Assembly (NCBI GenBank): GCA_002345565.1
Contig: DDVS01000001.1
Span: 676,712-740,711 of the forward strand
Direction of reading: 5' to 3'
Source: Flavobacteriales bacterium UBA2306
GTDB lineage: Bacteria > Bacteroidota > Bacteroidia > Flavobacteriales > Weeksellaceae
DNA length: 64,000 nt
The notes under the pieces are model-generated. The model saw only the letters and a list, made by a program, of their open reading frames with translations, made no database searches and was not told the DNA's origin. How positions within the stretch are numbered: position 1 is the stretch's first letter; every line of letters starts with the position of its first letter. The position numbers and the translations under genes are program-made. Of the stretch, positions 26,713 to 35,226 are shown in pieces.

Positions 26713-26824
26713 AGTAGAAAATCAGTAAACACACAAAAATAAGAAATTGAAGCCAAAAATCCGAATTTTTTAGTTTAATTATTTTTAGATTAATTCAATT
26801 ATCATTTAGATTTTCACAAAAGAA

Positions 26825-26850
26825 AAAGATGACTTAAAAAGCCATCTTTT
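26825..26850 (-). terminator. Terminator after the SDR remnant
   Basis: On the minus strand AAAGATG and CATCTTT pair, extended by CT/AG after one mismatch, followed by a T-rich run. Confidence 0.6.
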
Positions 26851-26872
26851 AATTCGATTTAAAACTTAATTT

Positions 26873-27196
26873 TTAGAAAAACATTTCACCGGAAACTTCA
26901 ATTCTTTGCGCTGTAATCCATCTTGCGTCTTCTGTACAAAGAAAAGCAACAACACCTCCGATATCATCCGGCAAACCTGCTCTTCCCAAAGCTGTATTAG
27001 AAGCAACCAAAGCGTTCATATTTTTGTCATCCCTTGTTCTTCCGCCTCCAAAATCTGTTTCAATAGCACCCGGCGCAACTGCATTCACTTTGATACCTCT
27101 TGCTCCCAGTTCTTTCGCCATTTCTACATCGTTTCCCATTTTCTGAGCAATCTCCTGATAAAAATCCTCCAAAGATGCGTGAGCTATTTTCTCCAT
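26873..27196 (-). pseudogene. C-terminal remnant of a short-chain dehydrogenase
   Basis: 107 aa. From residue 26 it matches the last 80 residues of a classical SDR oxidoreductase: MAKELGARGIKVNAVAPGAIETDF, then ALGRAGLPDDIGGVVAFLCTEDARWITAQRIEVSG. The Rossmann TGxxxGxG site and the catalytic Ser and YxxxK (about 140 residues) are missing, and 25 unrelated residues are joined in front. The usual terminal SGG is SGE here. An in-frame deletion is the simplest reading. It keeps a -7 like TAAATTTG (complement of 27216-27223) and a terminator, so it may still be transcribed, but it cannot be an active enzyme. Confidence 0.8.
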
Positions 27197-27230
27197 AAGT
27201 CTAATTTGTAAAATTCAAATTTAAGAATAA

Positions 27231-27254
27231 AAAAACCAGACAAAAAGTCTGGTT
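27231..27254 (-). terminator. Terminator of the AIM24-family gene
   Basis: On the minus strand AACCAGAC and GTCTGGTT pair perfectly around TTTTT, followed by T7. Confidence 0.85.
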
Positions 27255-27282
27255 AATTGATTTTATATTTATTTAAAAAAAT

Positions 27283-28059
27283 TTAATTTCCATCAATCAA
27301 ATCTCCTAATTTCCCAAGGATACCTCCCTCTTCTTTTCTCGTACCAGCTCCATATTGGAGGATCTTTCCGGCCAATCTACTAATCGGCAAAGTCTGAATC
27401 CAAACTTTCCCAGGACCTTTCAATTGAGCAAAAAACAAACCTTCGCCTCCGAAAAGTGTATTTTTAATCCCACCAACAAACTGAATATCATAAGAAACAG
27501 ATTGTGTAAAAGCCACGATACAACCTGTATCGATTTTCAAAATCTCGCCCGGTTGAAGTTCTTTTTCCATCACATATCCGCCGCTATGAACAAAGCACAT
27601 CCCATCACCTTCCAGTTTTTGCATAATGAAACCTTCTCCTCCAAAAAGCCCGGTTCCTAACTTTCTCTGGAATTCAATTCCTATAGAAACACCTTTGGCA
27701 GCACAAAGAAAACTATCTTTCTGACAAATGATTTTCTCTCCAAAATCTGATAAATTAAGCGGAATGATTTTCCCTGTATAAGGAGCTGCGAAAGACACTT
27801 GTCTCTTCTGAGAAGAAATATTGGTAAAAACCGTCATAAATAGACTTTCTCCTGTCAACATTCTTTTTCCGGCTGTGAAAAGCTTGTCCATAAAACTATT
27901 ATGATTCCCGTCTCCGAAAAGCGTTTCCATTTTCACACCGTCATTCATCATCATAAAACTTCCGGGTTCGGCTATAACAGCTTCATTCGGGTCAAGTTCT
28001 ATTTCAACACATTGGAGTTCTTCTCCATAGATTTTATAATCAATTTCGTGATTTCTCAT
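27283..28059 (-). CDS. AIM24/TIGR00266-family protein
   Basis: 258 aa with no signal or membrane segment. Built of beta strands with regular Gly-rich turns (GEGFIMQKLEGDGMCFVHSGG, FGGEGLFFAQLKGPGKVWIQTLP), as in the AIM24 double-stranded beta-helix family, and it ends with a Gly/Asp-rich tail. EPGSFMMMNDGVKMET is the conserved N-terminal block. The biochemical role is unknown; the yeast homologue is a mitochondrial biogenesis factor. Monocistronic between two terminators. Confidence 0.88.
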   Translation of the reverse strand: MRNHEIDYKIYGEELQCVEIELDPNEAVIAEPGSFMMMNDGVKMETLFGDGNHNSFMDKLFTAGKRMLTGESLFMTVFTNISSQKRQVSFAAPYTGKIIPLNLSDFGEKIICQKDSFLCAAKGVSIGIEFQRKLGTGLFGGEGFIMQKLEGDGMCFVHSGGYVMEKELQPGEILKIDTGCIVAFTQSVSYDIQFVGGIKNTLFGGEGLFFAQLKGPGKVWIQTLPISRLAGKILQYGAGTRKEEGGILGKLGDLIDGN

Positions 28060-28108
28060 TGTTCCTATTTTGAGAATTAGTTCAAAATTATTAGGAAATG
28101 TTACAGAA

Positions 28109-28134
28109 AAAAGCCTTCAAAATTGAAAGCTTTT
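28109..28134 (-). terminator. Terminator of the T9SS-sorted protein gene
   Basis: On the minus strand AAAAGCTTTCAA pairs with TTGAAGGCTTTT (one G-T), followed by T6. Confidence 0.8.
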
Positions 28135-28139
28135 AAATT

Positions 28140-28934
28140 CTATTTCTTGATTATTTTCTTGGAAATAATTTGCGAATCTGTATGCACATTCAAAATATAT
28201 TGCCCAACAGGAAGCTTTCTAATATCTGCTTCAGAAGCTTGATTTTCAAGAACCATTTTTCCATTCATATCAAAAATTCTGATTTTTTGGATATTCTCAA
28301 CGCCTTTGATTTTTATGAAATCTGATGTTGGATTTGGATAAAGTTGAGCATTAATTTTATTAGCATCAGAAACAGCCAATCCCGGAGTTTCCACAACTTC
28401 AATATCATCAATTGCAATAAACGCAATATCTGTACAGTTGTAATGTCTAAAAACTACTTTAACACTTTGTCCGGCAAATGAAGTAATATTTATACTAATA
28501 TTTTTAGCCGTTTGAGTATAACCAGCATCCAGAGTTTCCTCAAAAACAGGCGTTTCATTACCCGTGAAAGTCGAATTCGCAGGAATTACATAAACTGCAT
28601 AATGTTCTTGATATAATTCTTCATCAAAAGCACCAACTTTGAATTTCAACCAAAGTACATCTTGACTTGGCGGCAAAGTAATCACAGGACTTGTCAATGT
28701 ATTATCCGGTGTAAAAGCTTCAAGAAACCAAGACCAAGAAGTTGCATACCAACCTGTAAACGCAGGCATCTCATCATCATAAAATTCCCATTTTTGGTCA
28801 TCGCCATCTCTATCAACATTTTCCCAAGAGTTTCTTCCAGATTCCGTCTCAAAGTCTTCTTTATAAATAACATTTTGTGAAAATCCCGCAAAACCTAACA
28901 TTAACAAAGAAGCAAAAAGTAATTTTCTAATCAT
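28140..28934 (-). CDS. Secreted choice-of-anchor J/cleaved-adhesin domain protein with T9SS signal
   Basis: 264 aa. Signal peptide (1-19, GFAGFSQ), a jelly-roll domain (20-175: YKEDFETESGRNSWENVDRDGD, WSWFLEAFTPDNTLTSPVITL, KVVFRHYNCTDIAFIAIDDIEV) of the choice-of-anchor J/MAM-like type, then a type A C-terminal sorting domain (185-264) with LYPNPTSDFIKI, IRIFDMNGKMVL and a KKIIKK end. The protein should pass the outer membrane by the type IX system and be attached or released. It may bind carbohydrate or protein; the ligand is unknown. Confidence 0.88.
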   Translation of the reverse strand: MIRKLLFASLLMLGFAGFSQNVIYKEDFETESGRNSWENVDRDGDDQKWEFYDDEMPAFTGWYATSWSWFLEAFTPDNTLTSPVITLPPSQDVLWLKFKVGAFDEELYQEHYAVYVIPANSTFTGNETPVFEETLDAGYTQTAKNISINITSFAGQSVKVVFRHYNCTDIAFIAIDDIEVVETPGLAVSDANKINAQLYPNPTSDFIKIKGVENIQKIRIFDMNGKMVLENQASEADIRKLPVGQYILNVHTDSQIISKKIIKK

Positions 28935-28971
28935 AAATTCTATTTTTAATTCTCGCTAAAGTACAAATAAA

Positions 28972-28995
28972 AAACTCCCGACAATTCGGGAGTTT
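28972..28995 (-). terminator. Terminator of ychF
   Basis: On the minus strand AAACTCCCGA-ATTG-TCGGGAGTTT forms a 10-bp stem followed by a T-rich run. Confidence 0.88.
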
Positions 28996-29020
28996 ATATT
29001 TTATAATGATTAAAATCTAC

Positions 29021-30112
29021 TTATACATTAAATCTGAAATGCATCACATCGCCATCTTTCACGATGTATTCCTTTCCTTCCACCCTCATTTTTCCGGCTT
29101 CTTTTACTTTGGATTCTGAACCATAATTCACAAAGTCATCATAACCAATAACTTCCGCACGGATAAATCCTTTTTCAAAGTCTGTATGAATCACACCAGC
29201 AGCTTGTGGCGCAGTTGCACCTTGGTCTATTGTCCAAGCTCTAACTTCCTTAACACCAGCCGTGAAATAAGTTTGTAACTTCAACAAATCATAAGCTTTT
29301 CTAATCAATCGGTTAACACCAGGCTCTTCCAAGCCAAGCTCTTCCAAGAACATTTCTCTTTCTTCGAAAGTTTCCAATTCATTAATATCAGCTTCGATTT
29401 GAGCAGCCAAAACAACAACTTCAGCATTTTCGCCTTTTGCCATTTCTTCGATTTTTGCAATCCAATCGTTTCCGTTTTTGATAGAATTTTCATCTACATT
29501 ACAAACATAAAGAACCGGCTTATTCGTCAACAATTGAACTTCTCCAATAATTGCCTTTGTAAAATCATCTGTTGCAAATTCTCTTGCGTTTTTTCCGTCT
29601 TCAACAAATTTTTGAAGATTTTGTAAAGTTTCATAAGTCAGAACATCTTCTTTTTTTCCGGATTTGATGAATTTTTTAGCCTTTTCAACAGCTTTTCCAA
29701 TCGTTTCCAAATCCTTCAACTGAAGTTCTATATCAATGATTTCTTTATCTCTAAGTGGATCAACAGAACCTTCTACGTGAACGATATTTCCGTTATCGAA
29801 ACATCTTAAAACGTGAATAATTGCTTCACACTCGCGGATATTAGCCAAAAACTGATTTCCAAGACCTTCACCTTTACTTGCTCCTTTTACCAATCCAGCA
29901 ATGTCCACAATTTCTACAACCGCAGGAATTACTTTTTCCGGATTAATCAATTTTTCAAGTTCAAAAAGTCTTTTATCTGGAACAGAAACCGTTCCTAAGT
30001 TAGGCTCAATCGTACAAAACGGATAGTTTGCAGACTGTGCTTTGGCATTACTAAGACAATTAAAAAGAGTTGATTTTCCTACATTCGGAAGACCTACGAT
30101 TCCACATTTCAT
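29021..30112 (-). CDS. ychF: Redox-regulated ATPase YchF (Obg-related)
   Basis: 363 aa. P-loop GLPNVGKST (6-14), switch region ANYPFCTIEPN, VDIAGLVKGASKGEGLGNQFL (G3), and NVDE in place of NKxD, which is why this family hydrolyses ATP rather than GTP. A coiled-coil segment (about 130-190) and a C-terminal TGS domain ending DGDVMHFRFNV complete it. Binds ribosomes and is linked to stress response. Single gene. Confidence 0.96.
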   Translation of the reverse strand: MKCGIVGLPNVGKSTLFNCLSNAKAQSANYPFCTIEPNLGTVSVPDKRLFELEKLINPEKVIPAVVEIVDIAGLVKGASKGEGLGNQFLANIRECEAIIHVLRCFDNGNIVHVEGSVDPLRDKEIIDIELQLKDLETIGKAVEKAKKFIKSGKKEDVLTYETLQNLQKFVEDGKNAREFATDDFTKAIIGEVQLLTNKPVLYVCNVDENSIKNGNDWIAKIEEMAKGENAEVVVLAAQIEADINELETFEEREMFLEELGLEEPGVNRLIRKAYDLLKLQTYFTAGVKEVRAWTIDQGATAPQAAGVIHTDFEKGFIRAEVIGYDDFVNYGSESKVKEAGKMRVEGKEYIVKDGDVMHFRFNV

Positions 30113-30173
30113 AACGAAATTTTTATTTTTTGTTGGTGTTATGCAACCTTTACGGTTTCATAAAAAAAGGTTT

Positions 30174-30238
30174 AAAGTTTAAAGTTTTGAGCTTAAGGTT
30201 TTGATGTCATTAACTTTGAACCTTAAACTTTGAACTTT
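30174..30238. repeat. Intergenic inverted repeat AAAGTTTAAAGTTT
   Basis: AAAGTTTAAAGTTT (30174-30187) and AAACTTTGAACTTT (30225-30238) pair with one G-T. It lies in the divergent gap between ychF and the DUF721 gene. A related AACCTTAAAGTTTAAAACC string occurs at 36082-36100. Confidence 0.6.
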
Positions 30239-30305
30239 CAGCGTGCAAATATACTATTTTTGAATTTGAATTTTCTACTTTTACATCCTTAATTAAAATC
30301 AAAAA

Positions 30306-30602
30306 ATGGGCAGAAAAAAACGCGAATTTCAATCTTCGGAATTACTGAATTTTTTTGCTAAAATCTATGGTTTTGAAGATAAATTGAAAGCTTTCGAAAT
30401 CAAGGATTTTCTGCAAAATTATCTTTCGGATGCGCTTTTCTCTGAAATTGAAAACGTCAACCTAAAAGAAAAAGTTTTGGTTTTGAGAATCAAATCTCCT
30501 CTTTTGAAAAATGATTTCCGAATGAGAAAATCATTCTTTCTGAAAAAATTCCAGGAAGTTTTGAAAGACGAATCCCTTATCAATGACCTTCTGATTTTGT
30601 AG
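30306..30602 (+). CDS. DUF721 (DciA-like) protein
   Basis: 98 aa. The pattern ELLNFFAKIYGFEDKLKAFEIKDFLQNYL, then a short beta hairpin (KEKVLVLRIKSPLLKNDFRMRKSFFLKKF), is that of the DUF721 family. Its members include DciA, which loads the replicative helicase in bacteria lacking DnaC. Whether this short form does so is not shown. Its end overlaps the convergent gene by 23 nt. Confidence 0.78.
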   Translation: MGRKKREFQSSELLNFFAKIYGFEDKLKAFEIKDFLQNYLSDALFSEIENVNLKEKVLVLRIKSPLLKNDFRMRKSFFLKKFQEVLKDESLINDLLIL

Positions 30603-32607
30603 AAACTTCTTCAATCATTTTCTTACTTTTTTCATCAAGCAAAGACCTTAGAGGGAAGAAAAACCTGAAAGGATTCCGGATAAAATATCGAAAAATCTCT
30701 CCAAAAATCTCTCTAGCCTCACTCATTTCTACTTTTCTGGAACGGAATGCTAACAACATTGACAACCCAAAGCTGACAATAAAGTTGAAGAATCCAATGA
30801 TAAAAACCGTAACAAAGGAAATCCAGAATGTGTAAGAAGTCACTACAAAATCTTTCCCATAAAGTCCTAATGCAAAATTCCCAGCCGCAAACGTAATGTG
30901 ACGAATATCTAAATCCAGACCTAGAAAAAGTCCAATCGGAGCGGTTGCACCAAGAAAAACCCCGAACCAGAAATTAGAAATAATTCCTGCCCAATTCTTA
31001 GAATAGTAAACTGACAAACGTTTTGCAATCTTTTGTCCAAAGAAATAATTGATAAAAGGATTCTTCGCAATTCTCTTCGGAATTTGAAAAAACACGGAAT
31101 TATTACTGATATTACCAGAAATCACACCAGAAATAAAGAGAAAAACACCAGCAATAGAAGCGTGCAAAATAGCTTTTGACTGGAAAGGGTCTAAATCGTG
31201 CAGTAACTTCGTTGATTTATCGAAGGCAAAGTTTTGCTTGAAAAGTATTTCTAAACCATAAATGATAATCAATGAAACCGGAAAAGACATTAGAACATTC
31301 CCAACAAATGCAATAAACTGCGACCTGAACAATTGGGAAACAACGTGCGCAAATTCCATATAGGTGCTTCTGTTACTTCCTTCCGAGAGAACTTTTGCCA
31401 TCGTAGCAGCAGTCATCGCAGGTTGTTTTGTTGCCAACGTAAAACGCATCAGGTAAATCATTACAAATCCCATCGCATAATTCATCGAAAATAAAAAAGC
31501 GTGTGCAAAATCACTGGTATCGATATAACTGTAAAGCATTTTCAATACACAAAGCGCTCCAACAATTACACCTCCACCCGAAGCTTTCCAAAACATCTTC
31601 ATATAAGATTTGACAGTGGAAGTAATGTAATGCGTTCCCATTTCCGCAGTGTGATTGGTAATGAGATGCGACATCAACCTTGTACTGTCCGAAACCAAAT
31701 CCTGAAGATTATTCTTATGGGATTTGTATTTTAAAATATTGAAAAATAATTGCTTAGAATTAATCAGATAATCTCTTTCTTCGTCAATAACGAACAACTT
31801 CATAATATCAGACATTCTTTGTAATTGTTGTCTGATTTTCAGTAATGACTGATTGGTCTTACTGGAAATCCCGTATTTAGAAGAATTTTTGAAAGCGATA
31901 TTTACAAACTCCAGACATTGATCCAAGTAAACTTTGGTTTGCTTATAAATTTCATCTGTGGAGGAGAGTCTAAAATTTTCATTTTCTTTGAAATGTGCAT
32001 TCAACTCATCCAATTCATTCTGTAAAGCCAAAAATGGGTTATCAAAATTCCTGTACTCCGGCGCCATTTTAACCACTTCTACATCCAGCGCATTTCCAAT
32101 AACCCGCCATGCAAGGATGTTGAGCGAGAATAGCATTTCATTCTTAACGTGAGGATCGTTGATTAACCGATCTATTCTCAAGAGTAAAAACAATTCATCC
32201 ATTTTCTCTTCAGAAGAATTTTGGAAAAACTCCAGATCTTTTTTGGGTGTTACCAATACATTATCTACAAGATACCAAATCGTATTTTCATTCTCAATGG
32301 GTGGTAACACCTTGTTCAGCAAGCGTTTTTTAAATTCTGGGAAAAAGGCATTTTCCGAAAGAATATCTGCTTCTGTTAAAGAAAGATTGAAGGGCTTATT
32401 ACGAAAAATATTATGAATATAATATATCAGATGCTCCTTAATCTGATGATTATCTTTAAGATATGCTGTAAAAACACCCAAATCCTCTCTTTTCAGACTA
32501 GCAACAATTTCTGACAAAGGTTCTAGAGATGCTGTTTCGTTTTGTTCGGAAAAATAATTTTTCAGAATCTTACTAAAACTCTCTTTTTTGGTTAATCTAA
32601 TTGGCAT
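30580..32607 (-). CDS. Large membrane protein of the so-called Gcr site-specific recombinase family (COG4389)
   Basis: 675 aa. The N-terminal 300 residues are soluble and helical. The C-terminal half carries six or more membrane segments (about 345-365, 375-395, 430-455, 485-505, 545-570, 615-640). Blocks such as FWKASGGGVIVGALCVLKMLYSYI and QPAMTAATMAKVL are typical of the family. The recombinase name comes from a Neisseria report; no recombinase catalytic motif is visible here and a transporter or envelope role is more likely. It is 16 nt downstream of mtgA on the same strand. Confidence 0.75.
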   Translation of the reverse strand: MPIRLTKKESFSKILKNYFSEQNETASLEPLSEIVASLKREDLGVFTAYLKDNHQIKEHLIYYIHNIFRNKPFNLSLTEADILSENAFFPEFKKRLLNKVLPPIENENTIWYLVDNVLVTPKKDLEFFQNSSEEKMDELFLLLRIDRLINDPHVKNEMLFSLNILAWRVIGNALDVEVVKMAPEYRNFDNPFLALQNELDELNAHFKENENFRLSSTDEIYKQTKVYLDQCLEFVNIAFKNSSKYGISSKTNQSLLKIRQQLQRMSDIMKLFVIDEERDYLINSKQLFFNILKYKSHKNNLQDLVSDSTRLMSHLITNHTAEMGTHYITSTVKSYMKMFWKASGGGVIVGALCVLKMLYSYIDTSDFAHAFLFSMNYAMGFVMIYLMRFTLATKQPAMTAATMAKVLSEGSNRSTYMEFAHVVSQLFRSQFIAFVGNVLMSFPVSLIIIYGLEILFKQNFAFDKSTKLLHDLDPFQSKAILHASIAGVFLFISGVISGNISNNSVFFQIPKRIAKNPFINYFFGQKIAKRLSVYYSKNWAGIISNFWFGVFLGATAPIGLFLGLDLDIRHITFAAGNFALGLYGKDFVVTSYTFWISFVTVFIIGFFNFIVSFGLSMLLAFRSRKVEMSEAREIFGEIFRYFIRNPFRFFFPLRSLLDEKSKKMIEEVSTKSEGH

Positions 32608-32623
32608 ATCTTTACAAAAGTAA

Positions 32624-33271
32624 TCATTTCAGAACAATATTGTTCATCTGTCTCATAATCCAGTTGTGCTTTTTTCTGAGGTATGGCGTAGGATTTTTGG
32701 GATCATACTTTTTAGGATTGGGTAACACCGTTGCAATCCAGGCGGCTTCACTTTTCGTAAGGTCTTTTGATGGTTTGTTATAATAATACTGTGAAGCTGC
32801 TTCTATCCCGAAAACACCTTGTCCCATTTCAATGGAATTGAGGTATCTTTCCAGGATAATATCTTTGCCCCATATTTTCTCTATAATAAAAGTATAAACC
32901 ACTTCCAGCCCTTTTCTGATCCAGCTTCTGCCCTGCCATAGGAAAACATTTTTGGCTGTTTGTTGAGAAATGGTACTTCCGCCTCGTACGACCTTTCCTT
33001 TCTTATCATTTTTTTGAAACGCTTTCTCAATGGCTTTATAGTCAAAACCGTTATGCTGGAAAAACAGCTGATCTTCCGAAGCAATCACAGCTTTTTTGAT
33101 GTTACTTCCCATGTCATCATAGGAAATATAATCCCGTTTTAGTTTTCCGTATTTGACAATCCCGCCAATTTGGGTAAAGGTAATGGGAGGATTAAAGAAT
33201 ATTCCAAAAACAATAAAAAGGACATTGGCAATTATAATGAATAAAAATAGTTTTCTCAGCAGCTTCCACAT
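32624..33271 (-). CDS. mtgA: Monofunctional peptidoglycan glycosyltransferase
   Basis: 215 aa from the ATG at 33271; an in-frame ATG at 33304 adds residues before the signal anchor. One N-terminal membrane segment (about 5-25), then a GT51 domain with EDQLFFQHNGFD (catalytic Glu), RGGSTISQQTAKNVFLW, EVVYTFIIEKIWGKDIILERYLN and AAWIATVLPNPKKYDP. Polymerises lipid II into glycan strands without a transpeptidase domain. Upstream of the COG4389 gene by 16 nt. Confidence 0.94.
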   Translation of the reverse strand: MWKLLRKLFLFIIIANVLFIVFGIFFNPPITFTQIGGIVKYGKLKRDYISYDDMGSNIKKAVIASEDQLFFQHNGFDYKAIEKAFQKNDKKGKVVRGGSTISQQTAKNVFLWQGRSWIRKGLEVVYTFIIEKIWGKDIILERYLNSIEMGQGVFGIEAASQYYYNKPSKDLTKSEAAWIATVLPNPKKYDPKNPTPYLRKKHNWIMRQMNNIVLK

Positions 33272-33722
33272 TTCCGTAATAATTTTTAAGCGAAAATAAA
33301 ACAAAAAAAATTGTTATAAAATGAAAAGAAAATCTAAGTTCTTAAATCAATGAAAACCAATACCCAGAACTTTACAGAGAAGCGAAATTAATAATATAAT
33401 AAAGAAAAAAGAAAATCGTAAAAACCCAAAGTTATTAAATCCTGCTACTTTGGTTGGTTTTGTTTTTTGGATTAGACCTAGAATAATCTAGGCTCTGAGT
33501 GCTCTTCTAGTTTTGATTTAAACGCATATCTTTTTATATCCATAAGAGGATAATTTTTTCAGTTGTATTTTTAGGATTGCAAATACCCATAAAATATCAA
33601 TATAACCAAGATCACTTTAAAAAATTGCGAAAATTCTATACAATTCATTGATATACTAAATAAAATTGAAAGTAATTTAATTTTTGTTATTATAATCACC
33701 AACGATAATACTGAAAACAAAA
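33272..33722. other. Non-coding stretch between mtgA and the tRNA cluster
   Basis: About 450 nt, very AT-rich, with no open reading frame of note on either strand. The only structure seen is a small hairpin CCTAGA-ATAA-TCTAGG (33477-33492). No TAnnTTTG promoter with a TTG partner is evident for mtgA. Confidence 0.6.
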
Positions 33723-33756
33723 AAAAGTGAGACCAAAAATTTGATCTCACTTTTTG
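33723..33756. terminator. Terminator of the tRNA cluster
   Basis: AAAAGTGAGA (ending 33732) pairs with TCTCACTTTT (33744 on) and is flanked by A and T runs on both sides, so it works in either direction. It directly follows the tRNA-Arg gene on the minus strand. Confidence 0.85.
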
Positions 33757-33830
33757 TGAGCGCGAAAGGATTCGAACCTTTGACCGTCTGCTTAGAAGGC
33801 AGATGCTCTATCCAGCTGAGCTACGCACCC
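33757..33830 (-). tRNA. tRNA-Arg(TCT)
   Basis: 74 nt, starting GGGTGCGTAGCTCAG, anticodon loop CTTCTAA, T-loop TTCGAAT, discriminator A. CCA is not encoded. Confidence 0.95.
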
Positions 33831-33862
33831 ATTTGTAATTTTGAGAAAATTACTAAAACTTG

Positions 33863-33937
33863 TCGGGGCGGCAGGATTCGAACCTGCGACCTCCTGGTCC
33901 CAAACCAGGCGCGATGACCGGACTACGCTACGCCCCG
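33863..33937 (-). tRNA. tRNA-Pro(TGG)
   Basis: 75 nt, starting CGGGGCGTAGCGTAG, anticodon loop TTTGGGA, T-loop TTCGAAT, discriminator A. CCA is not encoded. Confidence 0.95.
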
Positions 33938-33959
33938 AATATAATTTAAGTTTCAAATG

Positions 33960-34044
33960 CGGAGGGTAAGGGATTCGAACCCTTGCGACCCTTTCGGGTC
34001 GACAGTTTAGCAAACTGCTCCATTAACCACTCTGGCAACCCTCC
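33960..34044 (-). tRNA. tRNA-Ser(GCT)
   Basis: 85 nt with the long variable arm (GACCC-GAAA-GGGTC) of class II tRNAs, anticodon GCT, discriminator G as required for Ser. CCA is not encoded. First gene of the Ser-Pro-Arg transcript. Confidence 0.95.
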
Positions 34045-34089
34045 TTTTTTGAAATATTTTAATGATCGTTTGTCTCTCAATTGCGAGTG

Positions 34090-34120
34090 CAAATATAGAA
34101 CACTTTTCTTTATTCACCAA
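34090..34120 (-). promoter_or_regulatory. Promoter of the Ser-Pro-Arg tRNA cluster
   Basis: On the minus strand TTG (complement of 34118-34120), 20 nt, TATATTTG (complement of 34090-34097). The tRNA-Ser gene begins 45 nt downstream. Confidence 0.75.
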
Positions 34121-34181
34121 ACTTTTTTATTCATTTTTTTTCATATTTTTGAAATATAAATTTTACATCAAACTCAATATT

Positions 34182-35189
34182 ATGCGTAATTCATTATATC
34201 TCACAATTTTAGGTTTAACTATTGTTTCCTGCGGTTCTCAACAAAAAAATATTAAAAATAAAACATCGCATCACACTACAGTTGCCAAACCTATTGTTGC
34301 AGAAAAAAAACCAGAAATCAAAGAAGATGAAGGAGAATATTACAAAGTTAATATTGCAGACATCGCTAAGAATGATAACACGATCAGTTTTGGTTCTATA
34401 GTCTCTGCAAAACCGGCTGGTTTCAAAATTGTGAAAACTTATTTCCCTTCTATAGGGCAAAATTTTCGTCAGCGTTACGTCATTCTTCATTATACAGCTC
34501 TTAATGATGAAAAATCCATCAGCACTCTTACCCAACAATCCGTAAGTGCACATTATATTGTCAATAGTTCGCCTGATAAAGAAATCTATCAGGTGGTAGA
34601 TGAAAACAAGAGAGCCTACCACGCCGGCATCAGCTTTTGGAGAAAAGATCAACAACTGAACGATACTTCTATCGGGATAGAGATCGTGAATCAGGGTTAC
34701 ACTACAGATTCTCTTAATAATCGTGTTTTTTACCCGTATCCGGAGGCACAATTCCAAAAAGTAGCGGCATTGGTAAAAGATATTGTCACAAGATATAATA
34801 TTCCACCCACAAATATCCTGGGGCATTCTGATATTGCGGCTACCAGAAAGCAAGATCCGGGACCACTTTTTCCTTGGAAAAAATTGTATGATGAATATCA
34901 AATCGGGATGTGGTATGATGAAACAGCAAAACAGACATTCCAGAATCAAATAGTTACAACCAACGATATTGCTTTGAATTATAACAACCCAGAATTGGTT
35001 TCAAAAATCCAGCAGCAATTGGTGCAGTTTGGATATGCTTTAACGGTAACAGGAATTTGGGATAAACCAACGAAACAAACGATTGAGGCTTTCCAATTTC
35101 ATTTCCGACCGAGCAATTACAATGGAATAATGGATGCAGAAACCTGGGCTATTTTACAGGCTTTGATTCAGAAATATCCGCAGAAGTAA
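34182..35189 (+). CDS. PGRP/Amidase_2 N-acetylmuramoyl-L-alanine amidase lipoprotein
   Basis: 335 aa from the ATG at 34182; the open frame extends upstream through the tRNA-Ser promoter but the lipoprotein signal starts here (lipobox IVSC, Cys17). A -7 like TATTTTTG lies at 34144-34151. The Amidase_2 domain (about 95-245) has VILHYTALND with the first zinc His, SAHYIVNSSPDKEIYQVVDENKRAYHAG, SIGIEIVNQG and the closing HSDIAATRKQDPGP with the second His. A peptidoglycan-binding repeat follows (about 262-330: LVSKIQQQLVQFGY, TKQTIEAFQFHFRP, MDAETWAILQAL). Cleaves stem peptides from glycan, probably on the inner face of the outer membrane. Confidence 0.92.
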   Translation: MRNSLYLTILGLTIVSCGSQQKNIKNKTSHHTTVAKPIVAEKKPEIKEDEGEYYKVNIADIAKNDNTISFGSIVSAKPAGFKIVKTYFPSIGQNFRQRYVILHYTALNDEKSISTLTQQSVSAHYIVNSSPDKEIYQVVDENKRAYHAGISFWRKDQQLNDTSIGIEIVNQGYTTDSLNNRVFYPYPEAQFQKVAALVKDIVTRYNIPPTNILGHSDIAATRKQDPGPLFPWKKLYDEYQIGMWYDETAKQTFQNQIVTTNDIALNYNNPELVSKIQQQLVQFGYALTVTGIWDKPTKQTIEAFQFHFRPSNYNGIMDAETWAILQALIQKYPQK

Positions 35190-35222
35190 AAAAGCCTCGA
35201 AAACTAATTTCGAGGCTTTTTA
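35188..35222. terminator. Bidirectional terminator, amidase and prmA
   Basis: AAAAGCCTCGAAA pairs with TTTCGAGGCTTTT around ACTAA. It lies between the two convergent genes. Confidence 0.9.
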
Positions 35223-35226
35223 TATA

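Noticed and set aside
30580..32607. Integrase or site-specific recombinase marking a genomic island
   Set aside because: The COG4389 family carries a recombinase name, but the protein is a multi-pass membrane protein without catalytic Tyr or Ser motifs, and there are no attachment sites or cargo around it.
34062..34181. Longer N-terminus for the amidase reaching back to 34062
   Set aside because: It would run through the tRNA promoter and place 40 odd residues before a clear lipoprotein signal.
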